Origin: Arachidicoccus terrestris
Lineage (GTDB): Bacteria > Bacteroidota > Bacteroidia > Chitinophagales > Chitinophagaceae
Assembly: GCF_020042345.1 (NCBI RefSeq)
Contig: NZ_CP083387.1
Location: 62,001-126,000 of the forward strand
Direction of reading: 5' to 3'
DNA length: 64,000 nt
Part shown: positions 1 through 10,007 of the stretch, one piece after another
Layout of the letters: each line of letters begins with the position of its first letter
Position numbering within the stretch: the stretch's first letter is position 1
Position numbers and translations under genes: made by a program
The notes under the pieces: model-generated
What the model saw: the letters and a program-made list of their open reading frames with translations, nothing else
Database searches by the model: none
What the model was told of the DNA's origin: nothing

Positions 1-1
1 T

Positions 2-1078
2 TTTCTAAGCAAATTGCAGCAACAGCAGGACAGGCCGGCCGAGAACATAGAGGATCATCAGTTTACAAAATACAGTAAGCGCAATAAACGGTTAATGGCC
101 GCAGCTTCTATCATCCTGTTACTGGGGCTTGGCTGGTGGGGGATCCGTTTTATTGCAAACTCAGGCTCCCATCAAATCCAGACTGCAAGACTCGCAGACA
201 CCATTCAACCGGTAAGCATCACTGGCAGTCCAGGGCAAAACAGGGCCATACTGACGCTGGCCGGCGGGCAAACGATCCTGCTCGACACCCTTAAAAACGG
301 CTTAATTGCCACAACTGGTGGCTTCAAGCTGATGAACAAGGCAGGCACCTTGAATTTCTCCATGCCGGAAGCTGGCGCTCAAAATACATCCGGGCCAACG
401 GCAAGTGCGCCGGCAGGTCAGAATACCCTTCGCACTGCAGCCGGTGAACAATATAAACTTATTTTACCAGATGGCACCAAAGTATGGCTAAATGCAGCAT
501 CCACACTGGAGTTTCCGGCCAGCTTTGCACAGGCAAAAACCCGATCCGTGAAACTTGAAGGAGAAGCTTATTTTGAAGTGGTACACAATAGCCGGCAACC
601 ATTTATGGTGCAGACGGCCCACCAGACCATTGAAGATCTGGGCACTGCGTTTAATGTCACGGCATACAAGGATGATCCTTTTACAAAAACAACACTGCTC
701 GAAGGCGCTGTTCAGGTCAGTAATGCAGCCGGCCGCCATAGGGCTCCGACAACGCTCGTTCCAGGGCAGCAGGCTTCTCTGGCCAACGCAGACCATGGTG
801 AAGGAAATATCAGAGTGGCACGCGTCGAAACAGAAAGTGTAGTCGCCTGGAAAAACGGTTATTTCCGTTTTGACGGCGAGGACATTTATGCCATAATGCG
901 TCGGGTTTCCCGGTGGTACAAAGTCCAGGTCGTATATGACGAACCTGTATCAAAAAACAGTATGGAAGGCTCTATGAGCAGGTTTGAGAATGTATCCAAA
1001 ATATTAAACATCATAGAAAAGACCGGACTGTTTAAATTTAAAATGGAAGGCAGCACCATTCATGTCAGTGCCCAATAA
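2..1078 (+). CDS. FecR-family anti-sigma factor, 5' end cut by window edge
   Basis: Inner-membrane anti-sigma factor that would hold an ECF sigma factor until a SusC/TonB-dependent receptor signals. The frame is open to the left edge. A TTG at position 14 is a possible start, but family members normally carry a cytoplasmic sigma-binding region before the membrane segment, so I treat the gene as partial. Counting from that TTG, a membrane segment lies at about residues 27-47, the FecR domain at about 138-240 (motif LPDGTKVWLNAAS, then GEAYFEV), and the C-terminal DUF4974-type domain at about 283-352. The next gene encodes a SusC with an STN domain, the usual partner in this signalling route. 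The cognate sigma gene should lie just left of the window. Confidence 0.93.
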   Translation, partial: FLSKLQQQQDRPAENIEDHQFTKYSKRNKRLMAAASIILLLGLGWWGIRFIANSGSHQIQTARLADTIQPVSITGSPGQNRAILTLAGGQTILLDTLKNGLIATTGGFKLMNKAGTLNFSMPEAGAQNTSGPTASAPAGQNTLRTAAGEQYKLILPDGTKVWLNAASTLEFPASFAQAKTRSVKLEGEAYFEVVHNSRQPFMVQTAHQTIEDLGTAFNVTAYKDDPFTKTTLLEGAVQVSNAAGRHRAPTTLVPGQQASLANADHGEGNIRVARVETESVVAWKNGYFRFDGEDIYAIMRRVSRWYKVQVVYDEPVSKNSMEGSMSRFENVSKILNIIEKTGLFKFKMEGSTIHVSAQ

Positions 1079-1311
1079 AACGAATTGAATAAAGTATTTA
1101 ACCTGATAAAATATATACCCAAATGAACAGCCAGCTTTATCCCACATAGCATAGACCGAACGCCAGCAACGACGATAAAAGAAAGACGCCTGGAGTGGTA
1201 CGAACACTTCAGACGCCCAATGATCGTAAAGCTGCCAATGTCTATTCATTATTTACGCTTGGATTCCGGAAACAGAACAGAAATTGATTATTCACCTTAC
1301 AATCTAAAATT
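1079..1311. other. intergenic spacer between fecR-like gene and susC
   Basis: This 233-base spacer has no convincing gene. It probably holds the promoter of the susC-susD-GH16 unit, which could be read by the ECF sigma factor paired with the upstream FecR. I cannot pick out a reliable promoter box. Confidence 0.4.
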
Positions 1312-4300
1312 ATGCATTTTTCGCCTCCCGACAAAAATGGCTATGGAAGATTTCTTCCACTGGCTAAAAAAGTTCTTTTTATGCGTATTCTTCCTATTAC
1401 CTGTCTGGCATTATTTGTAAATCTGGCTATCGCAGCCAGTGGCCAGAAGGTGAGTCTAAAGACTAAAAACAGTTCCATACATCAGATTCTGGAAAAAATA
1501 AAAGCCCAGACCGGCTTCAATTACTTTCTGGTAAGAGAAGATGTCAAATCCGCCCGTCCTATTACTGTTACCTTGACCAATGTCGATTTAAAGACGGCCC
1601 TGGACCAAATACTAAAAGGCCAGCCGCTCTCCTATGCTATTGAGGATAAAGTGATTATCATTAGAAAAGACAGAAATAAAATCTCTGCCGCTGCAACCAC
1701 TGTCAGTGCTCCTGTAGAAGTAACGGGAAAGGTGAGCGATGAAAACGGCCTGCCCGTAAGCGGAGCCAGCATTATCATCGCAGAAACGGGCAAAGGAACC
1801 ATTACTAGTGAACTGGGCACATTCAAGCTCCATTTAAACAAAGGAGACAAACTTATAGTGTCCCACCTGGGCTTCGCTACAAAAACGCTGACCTTTGACG
1901 GTGCATCAGAGCTGACCATTCAACTAGTCAAAACTGAAAACAATCTCTCAGAAATCGTCGTGATCGGTTATGGAACCGTCAATAAAAAAGATCTCACAGG
2001 AGCCGTGGCAACGGTCAAGGCAGAAGATGTAGATGTCTCTACCAGCTCCAGCATTGCCCAGACCCTACAGGGAAAGGCGGCAGGTGTCCAGATCACACAG
2101 GCAACCGGTCAGCCTGGAGCCAATGCCAAAATCCAGATCAGAAGCAACCCGTCGCCGAGCGCACCGGACATTCTCTATGTTGTTGATGGAGTACCCATCG
2201 ATAACGGCGCCTCCCAGCCCGCGCTGACGGGCACCATCGGTGGTGGCAAATACGGTACGGGTGGCGCAGACAAGAGCCCGCTGAACTTTATCAATCCCAA
2301 TGATATTGCCTCTATTGAATTTTTAAAAGACCCCAGCTCCACGTCCATCTATGGTAGCAGAGCAGGATCCGGTGTCGTACTGATTACCACCAAACACGGT
2401 AAGGAAGGCAAAACCATGATTAACTATAGTGGCAATTATGGCATACAGCGTGTCGATAAAATGTATCCGGTTTATGGCGCTAAAGATTATATGCTACAAA
2501 GAAATGCATTGGCCCAGGAAATCTGGTTAAGAGACAATAAGATAGCCCCTTATTATGGCACGGTCAATAGTAATGATCCAAGCCTGACACCCTTCCATCC
2601 AATATATAGCAATACGGAGATTGATCAGGCAGTAGACTATGGCCAGAGTGCCATGGATGCGATTACCAGAAATGCCTATACAGAACAGCACAATCTGTCG
2701 ATGTCGGGTGGCAATATGAAAACCACTTATTTCGCATCGGCCAACTACTATAATCAAAAAGGCGTCATTATCGGCTCTGACTATAAACGCTATAACGGCA
2801 GACTGAACATCGATCATAAGGTATCCGACCAGATCAAAGTCGGTGCAAATGTTTTAGTGTCCGGATCCACAGCCAACAACACCCTGACAGGAGGTGCCAA
2901 TGAAAATGGCGGAATCATCACTGCAGCTATTTACTGGGCGCCTATTTTACCGCTGCAGGCCGCAGACGGCTCTTATCCCATCAGTCCTTATTACCCCAAT
3001 ATTCCCAACCCGCTCTCCTATGGCACGCTGACCAATACTACCGGTAATAACAGGGTGCTCAGCAGCGCTTACGGCCAGTGGGAGATCATGTCCGGCTTAA
3101 CCGCAAAAGCGCAGTTCAGCTATGACTGGTCTACCTCCAGAACCTCTGCATATCTACCCACAACCTTCCTGTTTGGCAGCCAGGTCAATGGAGAAGCCAG
3201 TGTCGATGAAACCAGAGCCTATCAGAAAACCATGATTTATAGCCTGAATTATAATAAGGATATCGCAGCGCGTCATCATTTAAATGCGGTATTGGCTTAT
3301 GATTATGAAGCGGGAGGTGGTGACTATCTATCAGCCGCCAACCAAAATTTTATCTCAGATATCGTTAAGTATTATAACCTCGGAATGGGCCAGGCAGCTA
3401 AGCCCAGTGTAGGGTCTTCCAAACAGGCAGAGTTGGTTTCTTCCTCTGTAGTGGCAAGAGCCATATACACGTATAAAGGCAATATCACCTTGCAGGCCTC
3501 TATAAGACGGGACGGTTTTTCGACTTTTGCCGAAGGTAAAAAATGGGGCTACTTTCCGGGTGTCTCTGCGGGATGGGTTATCTCGGATGAAGGCTTCTTT
3601 AAGTCCGTAACACCTGTCAATTATCTTAAATTAAGAGCTGGGTACGGAGAAACGGGTAATCCGCTCACCCTGGGATCCGCCTTCGCCCTGTACGGCTCTT
3701 CTCAGAGCCCCTATTTTGGAGAAGGCCAGGTAAATACAGGTATTTCCCTCACACAGGCAGCCAATCCCAATCTCTCCTGGGAGACCAGAGCAGGTATTAA
3801 TGCCGGTATCGATTTTGGTGTACTGAACAACAGACTAACCGGGTCATTTGACTATTACAGCACCACCAACCGCAATCTGCTCAAATATGTGGCATATCCA
3901 GTCGGTTTTATCATCAACGGCGTATATATTAATGATGGCAAAACCCGCTCTACGGGTTATGAGCTCAGTTTACAAAGCAAAAACATTGTCTCCCATAATG
4001 ATGGTTTTACCTGGTCTACTTCTCTTAATTTCTCCCACTACCTAAATTACTGGGTGGAAAGAGCTGACATGGATCTAAAGACATTACCGAAGTATGAAGT
4101 AGCTACGGGCAAAAATGCACTGTATAACCCCATTTATGGGTATCAGTCATCCGGTATATTCAAGGGAGCGTTTGGTACAGCGCCTACCTGGATGCCTGGC
4201 ATGTTGCCCGGCGGGCTTATTATAAATGATATTGCAGGGTATGATGACAATGGCAACCTGACCGGACCTGATGGCATCATTTCCTCTGCCGATCATCTAC

Positions 4301-4800
4301 TGCTAGGGAACGGTGATCCCAAATTCAGTTTTGGGGTAGGTAATAAATTTACATTCAAGGGCTTTGATCTGAACATCTTCCTTTCGGGCATGGTTCAGCA
4401 TAACTGGTCTCCTTTGAACGGCGCCAGAGTACTGGAAACCCAAATGAATGCACATGGTTGGAATGCCATGGTCAGCCGTTCAGATCCCTGGAGCAGTCTG
4501 CATCCCAACGGCACTTTACCGACTTCCCTGGTAGACGGCTCCTATTCCCAATATCAGAATAGCGCCAGCTATTGGTGGGTTAATAGTTCCTATCTGCGTT
4601 GTAAAAGCCTGATGCTGGGCTATAGCCTTCCGGCTAAGTTACTAGCGGGACAAAAGGTACTGTCCAGCGTCCGCATATCCTTTGATGCGCAGAATCTCTT
4701 TACCATTACTGATTATCCGGGGCTGGATCCGGAGCTCAATGCGGGTAACTACTACCCACTGGTCAAAAGTTATGTTTTCGGCATTAACTGTACTTTCTAA
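1312..4800 (+). CDS. SusC/RagA TonB-linked outer-membrane protein with STN domain
   Basis: Outer-membrane beta-barrel that imports oligosaccharides with its SusD partner, powered by TonB. Order of parts in 1162 residues: signal segment at about 24-44 (MRILPITCLALFVNLAIA), STN domain at about 47-118, carboxypeptidase-regulatory-like beta domain at about 136-206, the SusC signature EIVVIGYGT at about 214-222, plug to about 340, then the barrel ending in an aromatic residue (GINCTF). The STN domain is the periplasmic signalling module that contacts FecR, matching the upstream anti-sigma gene, so this receptor probably induces its own locus. The start at 1312 gives a long n-region; Met24 is an alternative start. 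A susD gene follows after 17 bases. Confidence 0.96.
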   Translation: MHFSPPDKNGYGRFLPLAKKVLFMRILPITCLALFVNLAIAASGQKVSLKTKNSSIHQILEKIKAQTGFNYFLVREDVKSARPITVTLTNVDLKTALDQILKGQPLSYAIEDKVIIIRKDRNKISAAATTVSAPVEVTGKVSDENGLPVSGASIIIAETGKGTITSELGTFKLHLNKGDKLIVSHLGFATKTLTFDGASELTIQLVKTENNLSEIVVIGYGTVNKKDLTGAVATVKAEDVDVSTSSSIAQTLQGKAAGVQITQATGQPGANAKIQIRSNPSPSAPDILYVVDGVPIDNGASQPALTGTIGGGKYGTGGADKSPLNFINPNDIASIEFLKDPSSTSIYGSRAGSGVVLITTKHGKEGKTMINYSGNYGIQRVDKMYPVYGAKDYMLQRNALAQEIWLRDNKIAPYYGTVNSNDPSLTPFHPIYSNTEIDQAVDYGQSAMDAITRNAYTEQHNLSMSGGNMKTTYFASANYYNQKGVIIGSDYKRYNGRLNIDHKVSDQIKVGANVLVSGSTANNTLTGGANENGGIITAAIYWAPILPLQAADGSYPISPYYPNIPNPLSYGTLTNTTGNNRVLSSAYGQWEIMSGLTAKAQFSYDWSTSRTSAYLPTTFLFGSQVNGEASVDETRAYQKTMIYSLNYNKDIAARHHLNAVLAYDYEAGGGDYLSAANQNFISDIVKYYNLGMGQAAKPSVGSSKQAELVSSSVVARAIYTYKGNITLQASIRRDGFSTFAEGKKWGYFPGVSAGWVISDEGFFKSVTPVNYLKLRAGYGETGNPLTLGSAFALYGSSQSPYFGEGQVNTGISLTQAANPNLSWETRAGINAGIDFGVLNNRLTGSFDYYSTTNRNLLKYVAYPVGFIINGVYINDGKTRSTGYELSLQSKNIVSHNDGFTWSTSLNFSHYLNYWVERADMDLKTLPKYEVATGKNALYNPIYGYQSSGIFKGAFGTAPTWMPGMLPGGLIINDIAGYDDNGNLTGPDGIISSADHLLLGNGDPKFSFGVGNKFTFKGFDLNIFLSGMVQHNWSPLNGARVLETQMNAHGWNAMVSRSDPWSSLHPNGTLPTSLVDGSYSQYQNSASYWWVNSSYLRCKSLMLGYSLPAKLLAGQKVLSSVRISFDAQNLFTITDYPGLDPELNAGNYYPLVKSYVFGINCTF

Positions 4801-4817
4801 CCTCAACTTAATTTACC

Positions 4818-6341
4818 ATGAACCTATTATCATATAAGCATATAGCAGGCGCCGCAGCAATGGCTGTAGGTTGCCTGACAGTTCTGACCCTGGGATCAGG
4901 TTGCACCAAGGACCTGGCATTTAATCCTTATGGAGACCTGTCCAGCGTTGTCAATTCCAAACAAGGCGCGGTGGCGCTTGTAAACGCCGCCTACACCGGC
5001 CTGGCAGGTGGCGGGGACTATAATGGCGGCTGGGATGCGGGCACTTATTCCTACCGCACACAAGCAATGATGACCACAGACGAAGGCGTCTGCGCCTGGG
5101 GCGGTGACTGGGCCAATATGCGGAGCCTGAACTTCACACCTGATTTCGATTGGGTCACGCACAATTTCACCAAGTATACACCCTATATTTCTACCATTAC
5201 GGTGGACCTGGCGAAGATCCAGGCACTCAATCCGGACGGCAAGGATAGCCTGCTCAACCGGTATGTCGGAGAACTAAAAGGCCTGCGAGCCGAATACGCG
5301 GAACAACTTTACTTCTACTATGGTCCCTTCACCATTAAAACCGATGCAGAGGATGCTGCCAACCCTGATGCTCCTTATGTCCCCCGTCCGGACAGGCAGG
5401 AGGTTGTGGCACAAATTGAAAAGGACTATAAGGAAGCGGCGGCCATCCTGCCCAACCGGTTTACCGGCCAGGAATATGGTCGCTTCAGTAAGGCCGCCGC
5501 ATTAACCGGTTTAATGAAATTATATATGCACGAAAAGGATTGGGAGAAAGCTGTCGCAGTGGGCCAGCAGTTAAAGACACTCGGGTATACGCTTTCGGAA
5601 AATTATGAGGACAATTTTAATATTAACAATAAAGGCGGTGCAAATCCTGAAATTATTCTGGCGGTTGTCTGCTCTCCCACAGGCGGTGATTCCTACTCCA
5701 ACTATTGGCTGGCCATGTCACTTCCTCCGGATTACCAGGATCCCAGCGGCATTCCCTTAACGGCGTGGGGTGGCTATAAAATGCCCTGGAAGACTTATGA
5801 CAAATTTGATCCGGCCGACAAACGGCTGAAAGTCCTTTTAGAAAAGTATCCCGTTGGCAAAGATGCCAATGGTAATATACTGTATAAGGATGCCAGGGCG
5901 GCAGGAGATCCTGGCGCCGTTCCTATGAAATTTGGCCCCGATCCTTCCAGGGCCAACTCTCAGAACAGTGGTATCGACTTTCCGGTCTTCAGATATGCAG
6001 ATGTTTTGCTCATGCTTGCTGAAAGCATCAATGAAGCTGAAGGAGCACCTGATGCAGAGGCCTATAATGCTATCAATCAGGTCCGGGAGCGGGCGGGGCT
6101 GGCACCGCTTGCCAACTTAAATCACGATAGTTTCCTAAAGGCGATCCAGGATGAAAGGCTTTTTGAGCTTTGGGGAGAAGGCTGGCGCAGAGACGATCTG
6201 ATTCGCTGGGGGCTTTACCTGAAAAGAGCGACTGATGACGGCTCCACACACAGCGACGCCAGTAAGCTCTTGATGCCACTTCCAAGATCCGTGATTGCAC
6301 AAAGTGGCGGCGTAATTAAGCAAAACCCGGATTATAAATAA
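4818..6341 (+). CDS. SusD/RagB-family glycan-binding lipoprotein
   Basis: Surface lipoprotein that caps the SusC barrel and binds glycan. Its 507 residues begin with a lipoprotein signal ending in LGSGC (Cys about residue 29). The TPR-like helical core follows, with the typical C-terminal RagB/SusD signature FRYADVLLMLAESINEA, the NQVRERAGL segment, and the ERLFELWGEGWRRDDLIRWG motif near the end. It lies 17 bases after susC and is followed by a strong terminator-like hairpin, so susC-susD may end a transcript there, with the GH16 gene read separately or by read-through. Confidence 0.96.
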   Translation: MNLLSYKHIAGAAAMAVGCLTVLTLGSGCTKDLAFNPYGDLSSVVNSKQGAVALVNAAYTGLAGGGDYNGGWDAGTYSYRTQAMMTTDEGVCAWGGDWANMRSLNFTPDFDWVTHNFTKYTPYISTITVDLAKIQALNPDGKDSLLNRYVGELKGLRAEYAEQLYFYYGPFTIKTDAEDAANPDAPYVPRPDRQEVVAQIEKDYKEAAAILPNRFTGQEYGRFSKAAALTGLMKLYMHEKDWEKAVAVGQQLKTLGYTLSENYEDNFNINNKGGANPEIILAVVCSPTGGDSYSNYWLAMSLPPDYQDPSGIPLTAWGGYKMPWKTYDKFDPADKRLKVLLEKYPVGKDANGNILYKDARAAGDPGAVPMKFGPDPSRANSQNSGIDFPVFRYADVLLMLAESINEAEGAPDAEAYNAINQVRERAGLAPLANLNHDSFLKAIQDERLFELWGEGWRRDDLIRWGLYLKRATDDGSTHSDASKLLMPLPRSVIAQSGGVIKQNPDYK

Positions 6342-6411
6342 TGGCGGAAGAATGACTATTTAACACTGGTCTTCTTCCTGAGCAAAACGCCATTAGAAGT
6401 AGTGCCGTAAC

Positions 6412-6446
6412 AAATGGGGACAGCACGAGAGGCTGTTCCCATTTTT
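6412..6446 (+). terminator. Rho-independent terminator after susD
   Basis: Arms at 6412-6423 and 6433-6444 pair over 12 bases with one G-U pair around a 9-base loop, and a run of T follows. It lies 70 bases after the susD stop and upstream of the GH16 gene. Confidence 0.8.
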
Positions 6447-6491
6447 GGTTATTAAAGGCATGATCCATATTTAACAGATATCTAATTTACC

Positions 6492-8195
6492 ATGCAAAAC
6501 AACAGTATGTTTTATAATGCAACACGCCTTAAAAGCGCCCGGGCTTCTATCCTCTTTTATTCAATATTATTTATAGCAGTAGCCGGTTGCTCCGGTAGCC
6601 GGCAAACAGCTGGCAATACACATTCATCCCCTGGAAATTCGGTCACCCACGTCAAAAATCTAAAAAATGCGGAGAGATTTCAGACGCTGGGCACCAGGTC
6701 CTGGATCAAACTTAGCTGGTCAAAAGATCAGTTACCGGCTGGACTAAAGTATTTCACGCTTCAATGGACCGACAAAAGCAATCACCAAACCAAGACTCAA
6801 TTGGTCAACGTAAGTAGCAATCGCTTTTATATGCATCCAGTCGAACCTGGCAGGCATTACCAGCTTATCGTAAAAGGAACAGTAAGCCGGTCTAACAGGG
6901 ATAAGACATTATTTTCCCGCGAGGTATTCACCGATACAACTTGGCACCTTTCAGACCGGGAAGCCGCTCAGCTGGACATTCCCAGCTCTGCTTCCCTACC
7001 CCCGGGCATGGCCTTATTTTTCCACGATGAGTTCAATGACAGCCTACTGGATCGAAACAAATGGTTTGACTCATACTATTCCACACTCGACTATAATAAC
7101 AAAGTTCAGTGGCCCGCCTTTCAAAAAAATCAGCTACCTAAGGCAGCCTTTCATCTCAATGGCAGGTATATTGATTTAATCGTCAATGATTCACTACCTA
7201 AAATTCCGTTTTTTAAGGATGGCAAAAAGATATCCTCTATACAAACCTATGACTGGGTGACCAATACCAATTTACTGCCTAATGAAAAAGGCGGTTATTA
7301 TGAAGTAAGGGTCAGGAGGAACTTTACAGGCCATCCGTCCGGTCTGAATACGGCCTTCTGGTTTGATAGCCCTGGTCCGGATTTAAGATATTACTATCAA
7401 GAGGGAACAAAGATAAATGGGGTTTCAGGAATCCGGCCAAAAGGCCAGCTTTTTGAAATTGATATGTTTGAAAACATGAATGCTCAGTTTGTCATGCACG
7501 GGCATGTGGATAGCAATGGACATTTTGTCCATAATTTAACCACTGATATTGCCAGAGGATATAAACACAAAGATAACTGGGTCGTGCATGGATTGCTATG
7601 GACGCCTAATGCCATAAAGCATTACATTAACGGAAAACTAATCCACAGTTATGATGATCCCCATCAGATCTATAGCCCGGATCATTTTATGAATGTGCTG
7701 TTGGGGGCATATGGCAAGGGAGGCAGCGTATCTCTTCAGGTCGACTATATAAGGGCCTATCACTGGCCTGTCAGCGCAGACAATGAGCTTCCTAATGCTG
7801 ATTTTGAGCTAAATGACAATCTGCTCCCCTGGCAGGGGACAGCAACGATCAGCCAGGTTAAAAAAATTGCCGGGCGTGCGTCCGCAAAACTCAGTCCGGG
7901 AGACAGCCTTTATCAATATGTGTATGTCAGTCCAAACAGCCATTACCGTCTCACATTCTCCTGTCTGGGATCGGGCAAACTTACAGCAGCAGTCGGCCAT
8001 GTTAAAGAAGTGACCGGTATCATTACAAGCGCCACCCAGAAAAGCTACGTACTTGACGGTCAACTGCAGCAAAACCTGCTGGTTTTCGAAACTAAAAATG
8101 CGCCGAAGGGACACACAAAGACAATAAGAATTCTATTTAAAAATAACGGATCAGCTCCCCTATATCTGGATAATGTTGTTTTAACGCACCAATAA
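6492..8195 (+). CDS. GH16-type glycoside hydrolase lipoprotein
   Basis: Probable surface or periplasmic endo-glycanase. GH16 members cut beta-1,3/1,4-glucans, galactans or related polymers; the substrate cannot be read here. The 567 residues start with a signal ending in VAGC (Cys about 33). An N-terminal Ig/Fn3-like region spans about 45-155. The GH16 fold begins near FFHDEFNDSLLDRNKW. The catalytic signature is EIDMFE, with E322, D324 and E327 as nucleophile, helper and acid/base of the beta-bulge type (E-x-D-x-x-E). A C-terminal beta-rich region from about 435 resembles a carbohydrate-binding module. It is the only enzyme in this PUL, so it likely defines the initial cut. It ends at a bidirectional terminator. 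Confidence 0.88.
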   Translation: MQNNSMFYNATRLKSARASILFYSILFIAVAGCSGSRQTAGNTHSSPGNSVTHVKNLKNAERFQTLGTRSWIKLSWSKDQLPAGLKYFTLQWTDKSNHQTKTQLVNVSSNRFYMHPVEPGRHYQLIVKGTVSRSNRDKTLFSREVFTDTTWHLSDREAAQLDIPSSASLPPGMALFFHDEFNDSLLDRNKWFDSYYSTLDYNNKVQWPAFQKNQLPKAAFHLNGRYIDLIVNDSLPKIPFFKDGKKISSIQTYDWVTNTNLLPNEKGGYYEVRVRRNFTGHPSGLNTAFWFDSPGPDLRYYYQEGTKINGVSGIRPKGQLFEIDMFENMNAQFVMHGHVDSNGHFVHNLTTDIARGYKHKDNWVVHGLLWTPNAIKHYINGKLIHSYDDPHQIYSPDHFMNVLLGAYGKGGSVSLQVDYIRAYHWPVSADNELPNADFELNDNLLPWQGTATISQVKKIAGRASAKLSPGDSLYQYVYVSPNSHYRLTFSCLGSGKLTAAVGHVKEVTGIITSATQKSYVLDGQLQQNLLVFETKNAPKGHTKTIRILFKNNGSAPLYLDNVVLTHQ

Positions 8196-8210
8196 CGAAC
8201 CCAGGCAGAT

Positions 8211-8247
8211 AATTACCGGCCCTTTTGCCGACAATTGGCCGGTAATT
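8211..8247. terminator. bidirectional terminator-like hairpin
   Basis: A perfect 11-base inverted repeat (8211-8221 and 8237-8247; arm AATTACCGGCC) with a 15-base loop lies between two convergent genes. Short A/T runs flank both sides, so it may stop transcription from either direction. Confidence 0.7.
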
Positions 8248-8309
8248 TAACTAAATGATTGTAGAACTTCTTGCATATTTTGAGCAATCGTTGACATAAT
8301 TTCAGTCCT

Positions 8310-9077
8310 TTATACATCCATTTTGTAAAGCAAAAAACCATCAGCATTGCCTTTTTTCTCCAAAATGTCCTTGGCCACATTATATATAGGCACACCTGAT
8401 AGTTGACCTTTGAGTAGGCCGGCGTGTGCATGCCCATGAAAGGCCACTTCCACGTTTTGCCTTATTATCGGTTCGGCCAGTCTGGAAGAGCCCAGGAAAG
8501 GATAAATAGCCTCCGGTTCACCCTGTATGGTTTGACTACAAGGGGCGTAATGCATTAGGGCCACCTTTTTTATATCCGGTTGCTCCTTATCTAATCTGGC
8601 CAGCGCTCTTTCCAATTTAAGTGATTCCATAACCGCCGCTTCGACAAAATCCTTCATTTCTTTCTCTCCGAACATCGCAAGCATATGGTTATCGAATCCA
8701 CCTCCAAAGCCTTTAATGCCGGCAAAACCAACACCTTTTATAATAACACTTTCTCCGTCCAGGACATACAAGCCCGGATGTTGAAGCAGGCATTCGCGAA
8801 TCATTTTCTCGCGCCCTTTTTCATAATCATGATTACCTAAAACGCAAAGTATGGGAATCGAGCAGCGTGACATTGATTCTAATAAAAGAGTTGCTTCACT
8901 TTCATCCCCCGTATGGGTTAAATCCCCTGCCAGCAATAACAGGTCAGCCTTCCCGCCAACACGTGAAAACAGATCGGCATACCGGCCGGCATCTTCCTTA
9001 CAGGCGTGCAAATCTCCTACGGCCGCTATATTTATTACTTCTTTACTTTCTCTATTCATCTCGTTTGGGCGGTTCAT
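8310..9077 (-). CDS. calcineurin-like metallophosphoesterase
   Basis: Cytoplasmic two-metal phosphoesterase; the substrate is unknown. All family motifs are present: D22-x-H24 (GDLH), GD at 51-52 (AGDLTHTGD), GNHD at 81-84, a MHYAP segment, and GHAHAG near the C-terminus. No signal peptide is visible. The length of 255 residues suits a single-domain enzyme. Its start codon lies inside the 3' end of the upstream nucleotidyltransferase gene, a 26-base overlap, which implies translational coupling and a joint function. Met7 is an alternative start, still within the overlap. Confidence 0.92.
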   Translation of the reverse strand: MNRPNEMNRESKEVINIAAVGDLHACKEDAGRYADLFSRVGGKADLLLLAGDLTHTGDESEATLLLESMSRCSIPILCVLGNHDYEKGREKMIRECLLQHPGLYVLDGESVIIKGVGFAGIKGFGGGFDNHMLAMFGEKEMKDFVEAAVMESLKLERALARLDKEQPDIKKVALMHYAPCSQTIQGEPEAIYPFLGSSRLAEPIIRQNVEVAFHGHAHAGLLKGQLSGVPIYNVAKDILEKKGNADGFLLYKMDV

Positions 9078-9816
9078 AGGGCATCGGTTTAAAATTCCAC
9101 TGTTGAATATCTACATCATATTGGGCATGATCAATTAATGGGCCTTTGCATATGTGTTCATTTTTATATTTCTCGTTATACTGACCATGAAAGCGCTTCA
9201 TTAACCTTTCAAAAACATTCTGCGGAATGATCGTTCTCCAGTCATTGGGATAGACGAAGAGAAATGACAGCATCTGCATGGCAAGAAGTTCCGGATGTTC
9301 GTCCATGATCTTCAATAGCTTTACCCAGTCTATATTAGTGCCATAACGCAGCCAGATATGATTGATATCCGCGCCGTCATAACGTTCTCTGCTTTGCACA
9401 TATATCTTCCCCATAATGAGTACTTCTGCAGAAAGGACCTTTACATTTCGACCGAACAAAGTGCCGGAAACTGCTGTTTGAAACCATGTCTGATCCACCA
9501 ACCAAAGCCGGTTCATTGCTCCAAATATCACATCAATGAAATATCCGTCGCCACTGAATATCTTTCCGAGCCAGTGGTCTTCGGTTAGCTCGGTCTCATA
9601 GCCCAGGTCGTTGAAATAATCCAGAATTGCCAGGCAGTCTTGCGGAAGGCAATAAATGTCTAAATCCTTTGTGTCACGGTAAACTCCCGCATAATGAAAC
9701 ACAGCAAAAGCGCCTCCGATTAAAAACGGAATACCACTTTTAGACAGCTGTTTAAGGCTATCTTTATAAAAATCTGTCTTGTGGGTATCGTCAAAATGTA
9801 TCCCGATATTTCTCAT
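9052..9816 (-). CDS. nucleotidyltransferase-fold protein (pol-beta superfamily)
   Basis: Predicted NMP-transferring enzyme of the minimal nucleotidyltransferase type. Seen in the 254 residues: a GG motif at 34-35, the acidic pair DLD at 51-53 (KDLDIY) and a third acidic position D95 in YFIDVIF, which together make the expected metal-binding triad, so it is probably active. The C-terminal half contains helical sequence and a charged, Pro-rich tail (PYEPPKRDE). It is the first gene of a two-gene unit with the metallophosphoesterase. The overlap suggests a transfer/removal pair acting on one substrate, for example a nucleotide adduct on RNA, protein or a small molecule. That role is inference. 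Confidence 0.78.
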   Translation of the reverse strand: MRNIGIHFDDTHKTDFYKDSLKQLSKSGIPFLIGGAFAVFHYAGVYRDTKDLDIYCLPQDCLAILDYFNDLGYETELTEDHWLGKIFSGDGYFIDVIFGAMNRLWLVDQTWFQTAVSGTLFGRNVKVLSAEVLIMGKIYVQSRERYDGADINHIWLRYGTNIDWVKLLKIMDEHPELLAMQMLSFLFVYPNDWRTIIPQNVFERLMKRFHGQYNEKYKNEHICKGPLIDHAQYDVDIQQWNFKPMPYEPPKRDE

Positions 9817-10007
9817 GACTTCATAATTTAAAATAGACCCTAAAAAAACTGTGCATTCGATATAAACGACTCAAATAACGTTCTACCTCTAACAACAGCC
9901 CCAATTTTAATACTGTTAAATATGGATACCAAAACTGAAGCAAGTGCACATACTGTTGAGTGGGTCGCCCCCTTTCGCCGCGGCATACAAATTGCGAGAA
10001 ATCCAGT

